Assembly (NCBI GenBank): GCA_021844945.1
Contig: JAKBSJ010000005.1
Location: 1 to 64,000 of the forward strand
Length of the DNA: 64,000 nucleotides
Source: Thermoplasmata archaeon
GTDB taxonomy: Archaea; Thermoplasmatota; Thermoplasmata; Lutacidiplasmatales; UBA184
Direction of reading: 5' to 3'
The position numbers were made by a program, and so were the translations under genes. Positions 1 through 9,263 of the stretch are shown piece by piece. The first letter of the stretch is position 1; each line of letters starts with the position of its first letter. Below the pieces are notes generated by a model. It was not told the DNA's origin. It did no database searches and saw only the letters and a list, made by a program, of their open reading frames with translations.

Positions 1-247
1 CGGGCCTCCTGTAACAAGTGGGGCAACCATGCCAGAAGCACCCGTCGACAAACACGGCGACTCGCCGAACTCTACTCCCGAAATCGGGCCGGCCGGGGAG
101 GTCGGTAAGCTGCGTTCTATATCGACCGCCGAGGCTCCATACGGCCTTTCGAAGCTTCACTTCAATAGGGGTGTCTTTCCTACGGACTCGAGCCATTCTG
201 GCTGACGTGAATCGATTTGTTGTCCATTTGGCGCTCCGTTTGGTCAT
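1..247 (-). CDS. vsr: Vsr-type mismatch/patch-repair endonuclease, 3' part beyond window edge
   Basis: This gene runs off the left edge; 82 codons are visible. From ATG at 247 the translation contains 'MARVRRKDTPIEVKLRKA' (residues 18-35), then 'LPGRPDF' and 'FVDGCFWHGCPTCYRRP'. These match, in order, the start, the catalytic-Asp segment and the metal/His segment of very short patch repair endonucleases. Vsr nicks DNA beside T:G mismatches that arise when 5-methylcytosine deaminates, so it normally travels with a DNA cytosine-C5 methyltransferase. The ATG overlaps the drmC stop by four bases (ATGA), so it is the fifth gene of the leftward defence operon and probably translationally coupled. 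A methyltransferase just beyond the left edge is an inference from family habit. The family call is fairly sure; the missing C-terminus prevents checking completeness. Confidence 0.85.
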   Translation of the reverse strand, partial: MTKRSAKWTTNRFTSARMARVRRKDTPIEVKLRKAVWSLGGRYRTQLTDLPGRPDFGSRVRRVAVFVDGCFWHGCPTCYRRP

Positions 248-738
248 ACTAAACGCAGCTTGAGAGACGCGCGCTTAAGAGCACGGGGAACCGATATGAG
301 AGGTCGGACCTCGATTGGGCCTTCCAGGAGGACTCCGAGCTCCAAGTTCTCCACAAGGTTTTCGTAAATCAGATTCGCAGACCCGAGAATCGCTCGCTCG
401 TTGTCTGCCAGGAAGAGCTTGCAGTGGAATCCCCGGTGTTCGTCTCCACCCGGCGTCCCGACGTACTCGTAGATACTCCATCCACTTCGCTTCGCCACGT
501 CGGCTAACCCCTTCGGAGCCTTGCGAGTATAGATTTCCCAGTCGGCAGTTCGTGGAGTTCTGTTGTACGCGGCCTTGAGGACGTCGACCCCGGTAGAATC
601 GATGAAGGGACAAACGAGCTGCAACGCATGCTTGGCCCCGGAAAGTAGATGCTCGAGTTCGAGGAGATAGTCCCCCGACCCTCGTGGCGGAAGCCCGCGG
701 AGCGACGGGTCTAAGGGATGTGTGAAAAGCAACCGCAT
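244..738 (-). CDS. drmC: DrmC-like phospholipase D-family nuclease of a DISARM-type system
   Basis: A 164-residue protein with one PLD/HKD motif: 'HCKLFLAD' followed by 'GSAN' at about residues 104-122, preceded by 'LVCPFIDSTGVDVLKAA'-type sequence typical of PLD-family DNases. A single HKD motif implies that two chains form one active site, as in Nuc-type enzymes. In DISARM the PLD gene drmC is the accessory nuclease component. The start ATG at 738 lies four bases after the drmB stop, and the stop overlaps the following vsr start. The position directly behind DrmA and DrmB supports the name more than the fold does, because PLD nucleases occur in many systems. Confidence 0.82.
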   Translation of the reverse strand: MRLLFTHPLDPSLRGLPPRGSGDYLLELEHLLSGAKHALQLVCPFIDSTGVDVLKAAYNRTPRTADWEIYTRKAPKGLADVAKRSGWSIYEYVGTPGGDEHRGFHCKLFLADNERAILGSANLIYENLVENLELGVLLEGPIEVRPLISVPRALKRASLKLRLV

Positions 739-742
739 GGCT

Positions 743-2686
743 TCAAGTCCAGAATCCCCCGTCCCTGACGAGGAGACGGCGGTTTAGAGTGCGATTGAAA
801 CTGCTGCAGCTGGTCTCAGCTAACTGCACGCAGCCGTGGCACGATCCGTTCCGCTCCTCACAAACCGGGTTGTAGACGCATCTCAGTGCATCCTCGCGTA
901 ATCCCCTCAAGACAGTCGCCAGGTGAAACTCGAAGAGGAGTTGAAGTCCGCCAAGAGTGAAGTCTCCGCTGTGGTTTGCGTAGATCAGGAGGCTGTTCGT
1001 GTAGGGCAGTATGTCCTCACTGATCCCTTCCTGTTCCAATCCCGTGACTCGACCAGCGCCCTTGATAAGGAGATGGCTAATCGTGTGGAGCAGTCCAAAG
1101 TGCCTCTGGGTCCAGGAATCATCGAACGCTCCGAACAAACCCCTGGCGCCGGCGACGTAAGCCCGCTGTAGGCAAGCCAAGTCCCCTGCAAAGCTTCCAG
1201 TTGGAGCGACTTGCTCGGCCACTCCCAAATTGAGCCAACCAAGGGTAGCCGTCGGGTCCAGTTGGATCCAGATTCCTTCTGTGGTGGAACGTGCGACATA
1301 TACGTCGATTCCTCGGCTTCGGTCTGGTCGGATGAAAAGGTTCAGCTTGGCCTCAGAGGGTTCGTAGGATCCCCGCGTGAAACCAATCAGGGCGGAAGTG
1401 AATGGGATTCTTTCCTGATGGCGGACATCTGCGAAGTGGAGTTCGCGCACTATGTGTGAAGCCCGAGCAAGATCCTCAGCATGGTCCCTGTCTTCACCGA
1501 CCTGGCCCGCAAGATCTTGTAGGCCGATACCACGTGTGGCATCCATGTACAACGCCGTGTCTCGGATCTGACGCGCGTAGTCGGGTCGTCGGGTTGCTTC
1601 GATAAGGTCGCGATAGCTCACAGCCGCGCCAGTCGGTCGTTGACTCTCCGCAATCTGCCTGTCGATGTTCTCCAGAATCCTACGGCGTTGCGCGTCCTCT
1701 GGTAGGTGCTCTGCAAGGTATTGCCTCTGCTCTAGGAGTTCAGCGACGGTGAGTCCCCCGGAACCTCGCTCTTCGGCGTCGGCAGAGAATCCCTGGCTCC
1801 AATGATCGAATCCAGAGTACGGATCGAAGTTCCGGAATGCGCCGCCATCTCTGAGGCATCCCGCGGCGGCGATGGCCGCCTGGCGAGTGCCCGCTACCAC
1901 CTGGTCGAGGCTGTCGTCACTGTTTAGCAGATTCACCACCTTCGCCATGTAGTGCGTGGCCTTCATGAAGGGGAAAGTTCCGTAATCAGAGCGGTATGTG
2001 TCGGTCCACTCGACGATTCCGTCGAGCGGACAACCGAAATGACGCCTAAAAAACGCGTCTCGAGCTTGCCACGAGGTGTCGCACCCGTCCACCATGCATG
2101 CTAGCCTCCACCGGGCCGCTCGCTCACTTCCCTGGCGATACCAATGAATGTGAGTGGCGCCATGCCGCGGGCACCTGATGTTAGGCCCGCTAGGCGCGAA
2201 AATTTCGTCGCCGCAGTAGTGCGTGGTCAGCACGTCGTATTGAACCAATGGTCCTCCACAGTGCCCTCCAGTCGAGACACATGTGCATAGACGATCGGGC
2301 GGGACGTGACGCTCAAGGAACTGGATCGGGGTGAGGCGTGATATCCCTCGAACCTCTGACGGAGGGGGATATAGGTGGCCACACTGCTGACAGTAGAAAC
2401 AAGTGGGGTAAGGGCTCGACTCGACCCGATCTGGTTGGACGACGTGGATTTCGGTATGGTCGACTTGCCGCTCTTCGAGATCGGCCAGAGGATAACTCAT
2501 AATCTGGCTGCGGAGTAAGCTCTTCAGCTGTTCGCGATTGATTCGGATATCGGGAGTCCCTGGATCCTGTCGTATTGCAATAACGCGCTCGATAAGGCCG
2601 GAATGTTCGTGCCTAAATACCTTACCTGGGCCGTAGCGATAGAGGACGTGACTTCGCCCTCGTAAGATCGGTCGAACCTCGGTCAT
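743..2686 (-). CDS. drmB: DrmB-like protein with C-terminal DUF1998
   Basis: A 647-residue protein. The C-terminus carries the Cys-rich DUF1998 signature, with cysteines in 'CVYNPVCEE', 'CHGCVQ' and 'TSCSSFNR' (about residues 603-633). Further metal-binding pairs occur near the N-terminus ('CFYCQQC', about residue 97) and in the middle. DUF1998 proteins pair with a helicase in several antiphage systems, and in DISARM this protein is DrmB, which forms a complex with DrmA on DNA. The ATG overlaps the drmA stop (ATGA), and drmC follows after four bases, so A, B and C form one coupled unit. The name rests on domain plus neighbours. Confidence 0.88.
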   Translation of the reverse strand: MTEVRPILRGRSHVLYRYGPGKVFRHEHSGLIERVIAIRQDPGTPDIRINREQLKSLLRSQIMSYPLADLEERQVDHTEIHVVQPDRVESSPYPTCFYCQQCGHLYPPPSEVRGISRLTPIQFLERHVPPDRLCTCVSTGGHCGGPLVQYDVLTTHYCGDEIFAPSGPNIRCPRHGATHIHWYRQGSERAARWRLACMVDGCDTSWQARDAFFRRHFGCPLDGIVEWTDTYRSDYGTFPFMKATHYMAKVVNLLNSDDSLDQVVAGTRQAAIAAAGCLRDGGAFRNFDPYSGFDHWSQGFSADAEERGSGGLTVAELLEQRQYLAEHLPEDAQRRRILENIDRQIAESQRPTGAAVSYRDLIEATRRPDYARQIRDTALYMDATRGIGLQDLAGQVGEDRDHAEDLARASHIVRELHFADVRHQERIPFTSALIGFTRGSYEPSEAKLNLFIRPDRSRGIDVYVARSTTEGIWIQLDPTATLGWLNLGVAEQVAPTGSFAGDLACLQRAYVAGARGLFGAFDDSWTQRHFGLLHTISHLLIKGAGRVTGLEQEGISEDILPYTNSLLIYANHSGDFTLGGLQLLFEFHLATVLRGLREDALRCVYNPVCEERNGSCHGCVQLAETSCSSFNRTLNRRLLVRDGGFWT

Positions 2687-5600
2687 TCGTCCATATCCTC
2701 CTCGACGCGATTGCCCAGGGAGCCGGGGCTAAAAATTGGGATCGCGACGTCGGTGTCGCGGAGACTGTTCAGAGCATCGAGGCGGGCTTTGGCGGTACGC
2801 TCTTCTCTCGGATGATGCGGACGACGCTGTAGCTCTGATCGAATGTTCCCGATGAGGTCCTCGACTGTCTCAGATTGTCGACGGACGAGCATGCCGTCGC
2901 CTGCCGGAGCAGTCGGAATCCCAAGCGATCTACGAACGGCGTCCACGAAAGTGGCAGGGTCTGCGCGGATCTCGGCGAGCAGGCCGTCAACCGTGGTCTT
3001 CTGCCAGACGTCGAGGTACGGGAATTCATAGTTTACGTATTGCAGAACCAGTCCGGGGGTCGTCCTCTCGAGGGCCTGGCGGCTAAACCGAGTGGTTGGG
3101 ATGTTCCTGATCAGAATGCTTCGAAAATCCAAGAATTTGGAGTGAGATTCGAAATAAGAGGAATCCCGCTCGCGATTCGGGTTGTACACGTTCACGACTA
3201 TGGCCGGGACCCCATCTCGTCTCCCGACCCTGCTCATCACCTGAATGTACTCGGAAACGGTGTGCGGCATGCCGCGGAAGACGAGGAAATTGAGATCGTC
3301 AAGGTCTACTCCATGACTGATGATGCTCGTCGCAGTCACAGCCTGGATGTACCCTTCGTCCTGCCCGCTTTCTATGGTCTCGAGGAATTTCTGTACCTTA
3401 CCGATCCATAGATCCCCCGTCAGATTCAGCACTCGCTCGGGTTCGAACGGCGGGTATCCGTCCCGTTGCATGTAGGGGTTCAGCTGGCCCACGTAAGACC
3501 CATTGACTTGAGTTACCTCGTTGCGCGAAATTCCATAGGTCACCGCGGTCCGGTATCGACGCGCAAATGACTGACGATCTCGATCTGTCAGTCCTTGCAA
3601 AGGCCCTGGTAGTGGTATCGGCTCTGAGCACCCAGTCGGGTCCGCGGCTGGGGCGACAATTTTGTGGTAAGTTAAGAGAATCTTCATCACGGTGTCGACG
3701 TGGCTAAGCCCGTGACTTCGTACGCCTAGCACAAATCGCTGGGGTTCCTCCGTCTCCTCGGAATAGAAGGATTCGGTCGACGTGGGTCCGGGACTCGGAA
3801 AGCGAATTGCATCGTCACGGTTGTAGAGCTGTCGAACCAGCTGCCGGTACCCTTCGATCGTCGCGGTAGATCCGACGATTTTCCAGGGGCCTCCTCCGAG
3901 TCCGGTGGCTCGCCGACGTCGTGCCGTTTCGATCAGCATGGTTTCGTAATGGCTCGCAAACGCACCGAGAGATTCGGTTAGAAGGTGGAGTTCATCCTGC
4001 ACTAACAAACCCGGCAGCGGATCGACGTTTGGTGGACAGTGGGTCAATGTCTCGGTGCAATCTAGCACAGGACACGTTCCCGACTCTCTTCCATCAGGGT
4101 CGACGGGCATAGCGATCAGGTAGCCGTGTATCCGGCATTGCGCGGTGGCTCCACCGAAGAGCGACCTCCCCCAAGGCTCGGTGGCCAATCGGGCTAACTT
4201 GTCGATAGTGGCGATCACCAACGTCGGTAGACGGCGAAAGACCTCCGTATCCGTGAGGTAGAGGTGAAGGTCCCGGCCACAGTCTCGGCATCGATGTCGG
4301 AACCCAACCACGGATCTGTCAAAGGTCGTCTCGATGCGCCCGGGAAACCCATCCGGCCGAACGCAGATTGGGCAACTTGGCACCTTGTTGTGTCGATGGA
4401 CCTCCCACGCGAGCCGGGATTGGCTCTCAAGGATCGGAGCGAATTCAGGAGTCCACCTACTATGCCTGCTAGATCGGTCAGGTGAAACTGGAAAATCCAA
4501 AAGGTTGAGCGTGTTACCTTTCCCGGCGTAATATCCCACACTGAAGGGGTCACCCCGCCGGCCGTCGAGCTCCGGCGCGCTTCTTCGGAGATCCTCGGCC
4601 TGTTCCATCACGCCAGTAACTCGCGAGAACTGTTGCAAGCTCAGCATTCTGAGAGGGAATTTCGCGAACGCGGTGACACCGAACGGCTTTCCCCTCAACC
4701 GATCCCAAAATGCATGGAGCACAACGAGACCGAGATAGGCTTCCGTCTTTCCGCCCCCGGTCGGGAACCACAGAACCGTCGGCGGCGGTTCTTGGCTCCG
4801 CGTATCAGTCCGCAAAAGAAGGTCTCCGAGTTGGCTAACAATAAAGACAATCTGAAAAGTTCGCCAGCCAGGGGTATCCGCAGGTTCCGGGTTACCCGCG
4901 TGACCCCGCGCTGCGCGCAACTCCCTGAGATGCGCGAAACGACGATCGAATGCACGATTCATCAGGCGAAAGGCGGCCAATAGATCCGAGTGCCTTGGAT
5001 CCTCCAAGATTGCCAGGCCTCTGGCAAACCTGGCGAGTTCTGAGGCAAACTCGACCCTCCCAATCTCTACTCGCTCTGGATTTGAGTCAGCGCCTTCTAC
5101 CGTCAGTGCGCGTGCGTTCCAGGACTCTAGGTAGTCCTCCATCAGGCTAAGGGTATCTCGTAATATTGGAATCGCGGCCTCCCCCGAGAGAGCATCAAAA
5201 GCGTGAGTAACTGTCCGTCCATCTCTCATAGCGAGAGGTCGAGAGCGGAGGCGCATCTGAACGAACAATGGTACGGATTCCGTTGAAATCCGAAGGCGAT
5301 CTACCTCGAATCCGACGACGGAATCGCAGTTTCGTCCGGATGCCCAAGTCCAGGGCTGAAGCCTGTAATCTCGCGCTTCAGCTTCCGGCAAATGTATCCG
5401 AGCGAAACAACTTCTGTCGCCCGAAATTGTGAGTCTAACGTCGATAAATGTCGACTCCTCAACCCACCGAGTCTTTTTGCCCGTGTTGCAGACAAGAATC
5501 TCTATCGACCAACCATCGTTCACCTGACGTATTCTGTACTTGATTCGTCCCGACCATGCCGGTTCGGCCGGTCGTGTGCATTGCTGAACTCGAGTTTGCC

Positions 5601-6204
5601 AGGCAGTCGGGTCGCGGAGCTCTGCAACCCGGAAGACCTTCGTATGTCCAGTCCGTTGTTCTCTCGGAGCTATGCGATAGAGGTCAGCGTCCGATAGAGC
5701 TCGGCCCCTGGCTGCATCCAGTTCGCGCTGCAGAGCCTCGGATGCGACTCCGAGGTCTTCGAACCCATCCGTGGGCGCTAGCCTCATGCGAACGTGGGGT
5801 AGATCGAGTTCCAGGGCGATCCTTCGGTACTTTGGTGGGAGTTTAACGTCGGTCCCTTGGGCGAACCTCTCAACGAAACGCACAACCTCGGCGTGACTGG
5901 GCATCACCGGGTAGTACAATGAAAGCGAGAGATGGAAGTCAAGGTCGAGTTCCCCCTCGGCCGCCGACTTGATGAGTAATCCCAAGGCGGAGGGCATGTA
6001 CTCGGTGCGCCCAAACTCTTCCTCGAGTTCGGTGACTAGCTGACGTTCGTCCGCCGGAAACAGCGCCCCGCACGGGAACAAGTTCTGGGGCATGTCTTCG
6101 AGTACCTCATCGAACTCCCTCCCTCTTCCCTCCATCGCGTTCCGGATGGCTCCGACGCAGTGCTGGACGAAGTCGAGTCGAGTGGGGGGATCGTCAGCTA
6201 CCAT
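2683..6204 (-). CDS. drmA: DrmA-like superfamily 2 helicase of a DISARM-type system
   Basis: A 1173-residue protein. The motor motifs are visible: Walker A 'PTGGGKTEAYL' at about residue 480, a DExH-box variant 'QDELHLL' at about 732, 'GSTATIEG' (motif III), and 'QVMSRVGRRDG' (motif VI) at about 987. Between Walker A and the DE box there is a zinc-finger-like stretch with 'CPICVRPDGFPG' and 'CRDCGRD'. The large N-terminal region of about 450 residues and the pairing with DUF1998 are the hallmarks of DrmA. DrmA binds and translocates on DNA and is thought to open on unmodified phage DNA ends. It starts 11 bases inside the end of the upstream drmE-like gene. Codons are less GC-rich than in housekeeping genes of the window. 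Confidence 0.88.
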   Translation of the reverse strand: MVADDPPTRLDFVQHCVGAIRNAMEGRGREFDEVLEDMPQNLFPCGALFPADERQLVTELEEEFGRTEYMPSALGLLIKSAAEGELDLDFHLSLSLYYPVMPSHAEVVRFVERFAQGTDVKLPPKYRRIALELDLPHVRMRLAPTDGFEDLGVASEALQRELDAARGRALSDADLYRIAPREQRTGHTKVFRVAELRDPTAWQTRVQQCTRPAEPAWSGRIKYRIRQVNDGWSIEILVCNTGKKTRWVEESTFIDVRLTISGDRSCFARIHLPEAEARDYRLQPWTWASGRNCDSVVGFEVDRLRISTESVPLFVQMRLRSRPLAMRDGRTVTHAFDALSGEAAIPILRDTLSLMEDYLESWNARALTVEGADSNPERVEIGRVEFASELARFARGLAILEDPRHSDLLAAFRLMNRAFDRRFAHLRELRAARGHAGNPEPADTPGWRTFQIVFIVSQLGDLLLRTDTRSQEPPPTVLWFPTGGGKTEAYLGLVVLHAFWDRLRGKPFGVTAFAKFPLRMLSLQQFSRVTGVMEQAEDLRRSAPELDGRRGDPFSVGYYAGKGNTLNLLDFPVSPDRSSRHSRWTPEFAPILESQSRLAWEVHRHNKVPSCPICVRPDGFPGRIETTFDRSVVGFRHRCRDCGRDLHLYLTDTEVFRRLPTLVIATIDKLARLATEPWGRSLFGGATAQCRIHGYLIAMPVDPDGRESGTCPVLDCTETLTHCPPNVDPLPGLLVQDELHLLTESLGAFASHYETMLIETARRRRATGLGGGPWKIVGSTATIEGYRQLVRQLYNRDDAIRFPSPGPTSTESFYSEETEEPQRFVLGVRSHGLSHVDTVMKILLTYHKIVAPAADPTGCSEPIPLPGPLQGLTDRDRQSFARRYRTAVTYGISRNEVTQVNGSYVGQLNPYMQRDGYPPFEPERVLNLTGDLWIGKVQKFLETIESGQDEGYIQAVTATSIISHGVDLDDLNFLVFRGMPHTVSEYIQVMSRVGRRDGVPAIVVNVYNPNRERDSSYFESHSKFLDFRSILIRNIPTTRFSRQALERTTPGLVLQYVNYEFPYLDVWQKTTVDGLLAEIRADPATFVDAVRRSLGIPTAPAGDGMLVRRQSETVEDLIGNIRSELQRRPHHPREERTAKARLDALNSLRDTDVAIPIFSPGSLGNRVEEDMDE

Positions 6205-8359
6205 GCTCAGCAGTCACCTTGGTCACCGTGTCGAATCGCACGACAGAGGCCAAATCTTCGATCGAAATGCCCTCGGGCCGATCCTCGTTCTCATCTGCTA
6301 CTGCCTTCCCTAGGATCTCATCTAGACGTCCCGTCGCCAGACGGAACAGGAAGTCATAGATAATGCGGCGGTCGTGGCGGTGATCGACAGCGGCCGCGTA
6401 GATGAGATCGACAACGTTGGACGAATAGCCAAGAGAACGTAGGAGAAGAACCAGGTGTTCTCTCCGAGGAGCAACGGGATCGTCTTCCTTGAGCCAAAGG
6501 CGAAACTCGGAGTACGTCACTCCGGTTTCGAGTCGGCGATAGATCTCGACTACTGGTGCGTCCCCAAACGTCTTGGCAACGTATTGACGGAGGAACTGGC
6601 GCCAAGTACCGGCGACGATTCGAGTCCTCTCCATCAGCGGGTTTCGGCGGCAGATTCGTGCGACAACCTCGTGGGCTGAAGGATCGCCCCCGCCTCTCGG
6701 AGCCACGAGGACATCTCCGACCTGGATACCTGAGCACTCGATCTCCCTGAACGACCTTCCGCGCATGACAACGACAATACGCTCTGGGGGAAACGAAAAC
6801 CCGCCCGCCGGAGTTTCGACTGATACCCTTGGTCCGTGATTCTCAGTTTCGAGCGGAGCGGGCAACTCCCCGGTTTCGATCGGCTCCTCGACTTCCTGGC
6901 TTCTCCACTCAATCGTCCGAGGTCTTGGCACGAGAGTTGAGCTGGAAGCTGTTGGAAGCGGCCGTATCGTTGGTGCCATCGGAATTCGTGGCCAATCCGT
7001 TATGCCGAAGCGTTGTGCGGCTTCCTGCAGTCGTTTCCTCGCGGAGTTGTAGACGCTCGCTTCCCATGGATAAAGAAGAAGTACGGTGTGGCGAACCGAG
7101 CCAGAAGATAGTTGCTGCAGTACCCTTGCCCCTGGCGCGGCGGAAACTACTACCCCTCTCGGTCGAGGGCGACGAAGTGTTGAGACTGTATCAACGGTAA
7201 CTCTTGTGTGCGGAGGACCTGGCCAATGGGAAGCGAACTCTCGCCCGCGAGCCGCGTTGAACTCGCCATCGACTAGAATGGCAGGGGAATCCGCCTCCTC
7301 AAACAGAGCTCGCCGACTCTCAATCCAGTTGAGCTTTGGCGGCGCGTAGTTTTGTCTTCGAACCAGAAGCATCCGCGCATAGCCAATGAAGTCCTGGGTC
7401 TCGGGGACAGGCGGAGCGTTGCCGGTTCGGTAAAGGAACGTGAGAAAGTCCAGAAGGCCCTCGTCGCTGGTGCCAAGCCCGGTTTGCGACTCACCTTCAG
7501 GTGGGAAGACATCGGCTGCGAGTCTCCAGAGCAGCGTCTTCGAGATACCGAGGAACGTACTCCACCGTTGCCACCTCCCTACGGAAAGCCTTCGGAACAC
7601 GTCTCCGAGCTGGGTAAGCTCGTCCTCCGGGGGTTCCACGATTTGTACGTTCCAGCGGTGTTGCACTAGGTTGCTCTCCTGGCAACCTAGTCGTTCCACG
7701 ATCACAGGAGCTGGTGTCGTTGCGGTGCATTCGGCCGAAGTTGGGAGGGTCAGTTCGCAAGGACGGCGAATTCGTTCCACAGAGGTGAGGTCTCCAGTCA
7801 AGACACCCCTGAGCACGACGTGGCTACGTTGTGGTCGGGGAACCGAAACATCAGATGGGTCGGACACCATGTAGAGCACTGGGCTCCGGGGCGAGCGACG
7901 AATCCAGAACTCCAGGTCCTCCGCGGTGAACGCCCTGAAGAATCCTCGACTCGGAACAAAGGAGCGGATTGGCACCCGACGCCTTCCATGTGGAATTGTG
8001 TCGCCCACTCCTCTGTAGTACATGGGATAAGTCGCGGCCCAAGTCCCCATGACGGGCTCCTTCAGAGCAAAGTACGACCGTGTGAAATCGGGATCCGTAG
8101 AGAGTAGGATCAGGCATTCCGAGCCGCTGAGACTCATGACGAGGTTTCTCACGACCAAGGCCGCGGCGAGACCAGAGAATCCGGGAGCGACCTGGTCCCT
8201 GGCTCCCTTATCGGAGAACGCGGCCCACGCCCGTCGAGTTACGACCAGGGTCCAGTTGGACACCGAATGACGAGTGTCGAATGGTTCACCCCTAATGCGA
8301 TAGGGAAGCGACCAACGGCGCTCCAAGAGACCGAGCTCCGTCAGAGAACGGCTTGACAT
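6194..8359 (-). CDS. First gene of the DISARM-like operon, possible DrmE equivalent
   Basis: A 721-residue protein without a motif I can assign with certainty. It has no complete Walker A box and no methyltransferase motif. A region near residue 525 reads 'FREIECSGIQVGDVLVAPRG', which resembles the 'GD.I' segment of helicase C-terminal domains, and a Pro/Glu-rich linker lies around residues 455-510. Class 2 DISARM operons carry drmE, a large gene of unclear biochemical role, next to drmA; this gene has the right size and position. The end overlaps drmA by 11 bases, so the two belong to one transcript. The DrmE assignment is inference. It could instead be a component specific to a new variant. 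Confidence 0.5.
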   Translation of the reverse strand: MSSRSLTELGLLERRWSLPYRIRGEPFDTRHSVSNWTLVVTRRAWAAFSDKGARDQVAPGFSGLAAALVVRNLVMSLSGSECLILLSTDPDFTRSYFALKEPVMGTWAATYPMYYRGVGDTIPHGRRRVPIRSFVPSRGFFRAFTAEDLEFWIRRSPRSPVLYMVSDPSDVSVPRPQRSHVVLRGVLTGDLTSVERIRRPCELTLPTSAECTATTPAPVIVERLGCQESNLVQHRWNVQIVEPPEDELTQLGDVFRRLSVGRWQRWSTFLGISKTLLWRLAADVFPPEGESQTGLGTSDEGLLDFLTFLYRTGNAPPVPETQDFIGYARMLLVRRQNYAPPKLNWIESRRALFEEADSPAILVDGEFNAARGREFASHWPGPPHTRVTVDTVSTLRRPRPRGVVVSAAPGARVLQQLSSGSVRHTVLLLYPWEASVYNSARKRLQEAAQRFGITDWPRIPMAPTIRPLPTASSSTLVPRPRTIEWRSQEVEEPIETGELPAPLETENHGPRVSVETPAGGFSFPPERIVVVMRGRSFREIECSGIQVGDVLVAPRGGGDPSAHEVVARICRRNPLMERTRIVAGTWRQFLRQYVAKTFGDAPVVEIYRRLETGVTYSEFRLWLKEDDPVAPRREHLVLLLRSLGYSSNVVDLIYAAAVDHRHDRRIIYDFLFRLATGRLDEILGKAVADENEDRPEGISIEDLASVVRFDTVTKVTAEHGS

Positions 8360-9263
8360 TAGGCACCAACAACGAACCGGATGACAAGAAGTAGCTCAAC
8401 ACATCTCTCGCCCAGCGCAACGCTGTGGACCCCCATACGAATCCTTGAACCAATCGAATGTGCCGTCATAGTCATGGTTTGAGCCGTTTCACCACCGCGT
8501 GCGGGTCGTAAACACCCGGGCTTGGCTTGGGTCAGCCGTGCCTGAGCGTAGGTTCTAGGCCGTATACGGGGCGGGTCCCTCCTCGGATCTCCTAATCCTC
8601 GCCGTGTCGGTTCGGTCCAACGACAAGTGCATCTGCTCGCGATATGCCCCGTAATACGGGGTACATGGTGTTCCGGGAAACCTATCGCAAGGGGCATCGG
8701 CAGTACCTCTACGAACGGGAATCCATCCGGCCTAGTTTAACAGACGCACTCACACCGACCGTGCGTCTCTCGGTCAACCATATCGTCTCCATTCAGTCTC
8801 CGTAGGTCGCTGACCACCTCGAATGGACCCTTCAGTGGGCTGGAATGGTGGAACTGCGTCTGTAGCTCATTGACGAGTAGGGTCCAAGAACATCCTCCTG
8901 TCTCAGCCGTTACGCCGGAACTCACCAACGACGCGCATCGATGGGAAGCAACCGCACTGACTAGAGATCAGACGGTATTCGAGGACCAGTCATCGATCGC
9001 GCAATTTCAATCAATATGCATCAAGTAGCACCCAGGTAACTCCTCGAAGAGGTCAGAGTGTGCTGGGACTAAGACCTGTTTCCTCAAGCCCCGGGGCGAA
9101 CGGCAGGTTAACATCGGCCACTTCGAGTCGCGCTCATCGCGGTCGCGTCATCGAACGCGCGGTCCCTTCTTCAAGCTCGCGGTGAGCTTCGCTCACCGTC
9201 GTCCCTCTCCCGGACTCTCACCTGGGCAGGGGGCCGTTCGCCCGGCTCATCGTATGGGTCTGG
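8360..9263. other. Gene-poor region upstream of the defence operon
   Basis: I see no convincing gene on either strand. Short open frames exist, including one ending in TAATG at the operon start, but their translations look random and lack a domain. The region carries the palindromes noted separately and a perfect hairpin at 9180-9198 (stem CGGTGAGC/GCTCACCG, loop TTC). Base composition is intermediate between the island and the GC-rich core. Confidence 0.5.
8560..8661. promoter_or_regulatory. Two operator-like palindromes upstream of the defence operon
   Basis: CCGTATACGG at 8560-8569 is a perfect palindrome, and CCCCGTA-A-TACGGGG at 8647-8661 is a perfect inverted repeat with one central base. 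Both share half-sites CCGTA/TACGG and are followed by GGG-rich sequence. They lie about 200 and 290 bases upstream of the first gene of the leftward operon (start 8359). Two matching dyads in one intergenic region suggest binding sites for a dimeric regulator, but no regulator gene is visible in this window. Confidence 0.35.

Noticed and set aside
8359-8697. Open frame of 112 codons ending in TAATG at the first defence gene
   Set aside because: The overlap looks like coupling, but the translation is Arg/Pro/Thr-rich without domain or hydrophobic core, and no ribosome site is present.
9180-9198. Perfect hairpin CGGTGAGC-TTC-GCTCACCG as a terminator
   Set aside because: No gene ends nearby on either strand and no T-rich tract follows, so it is recorded only as part of the intergenic region.
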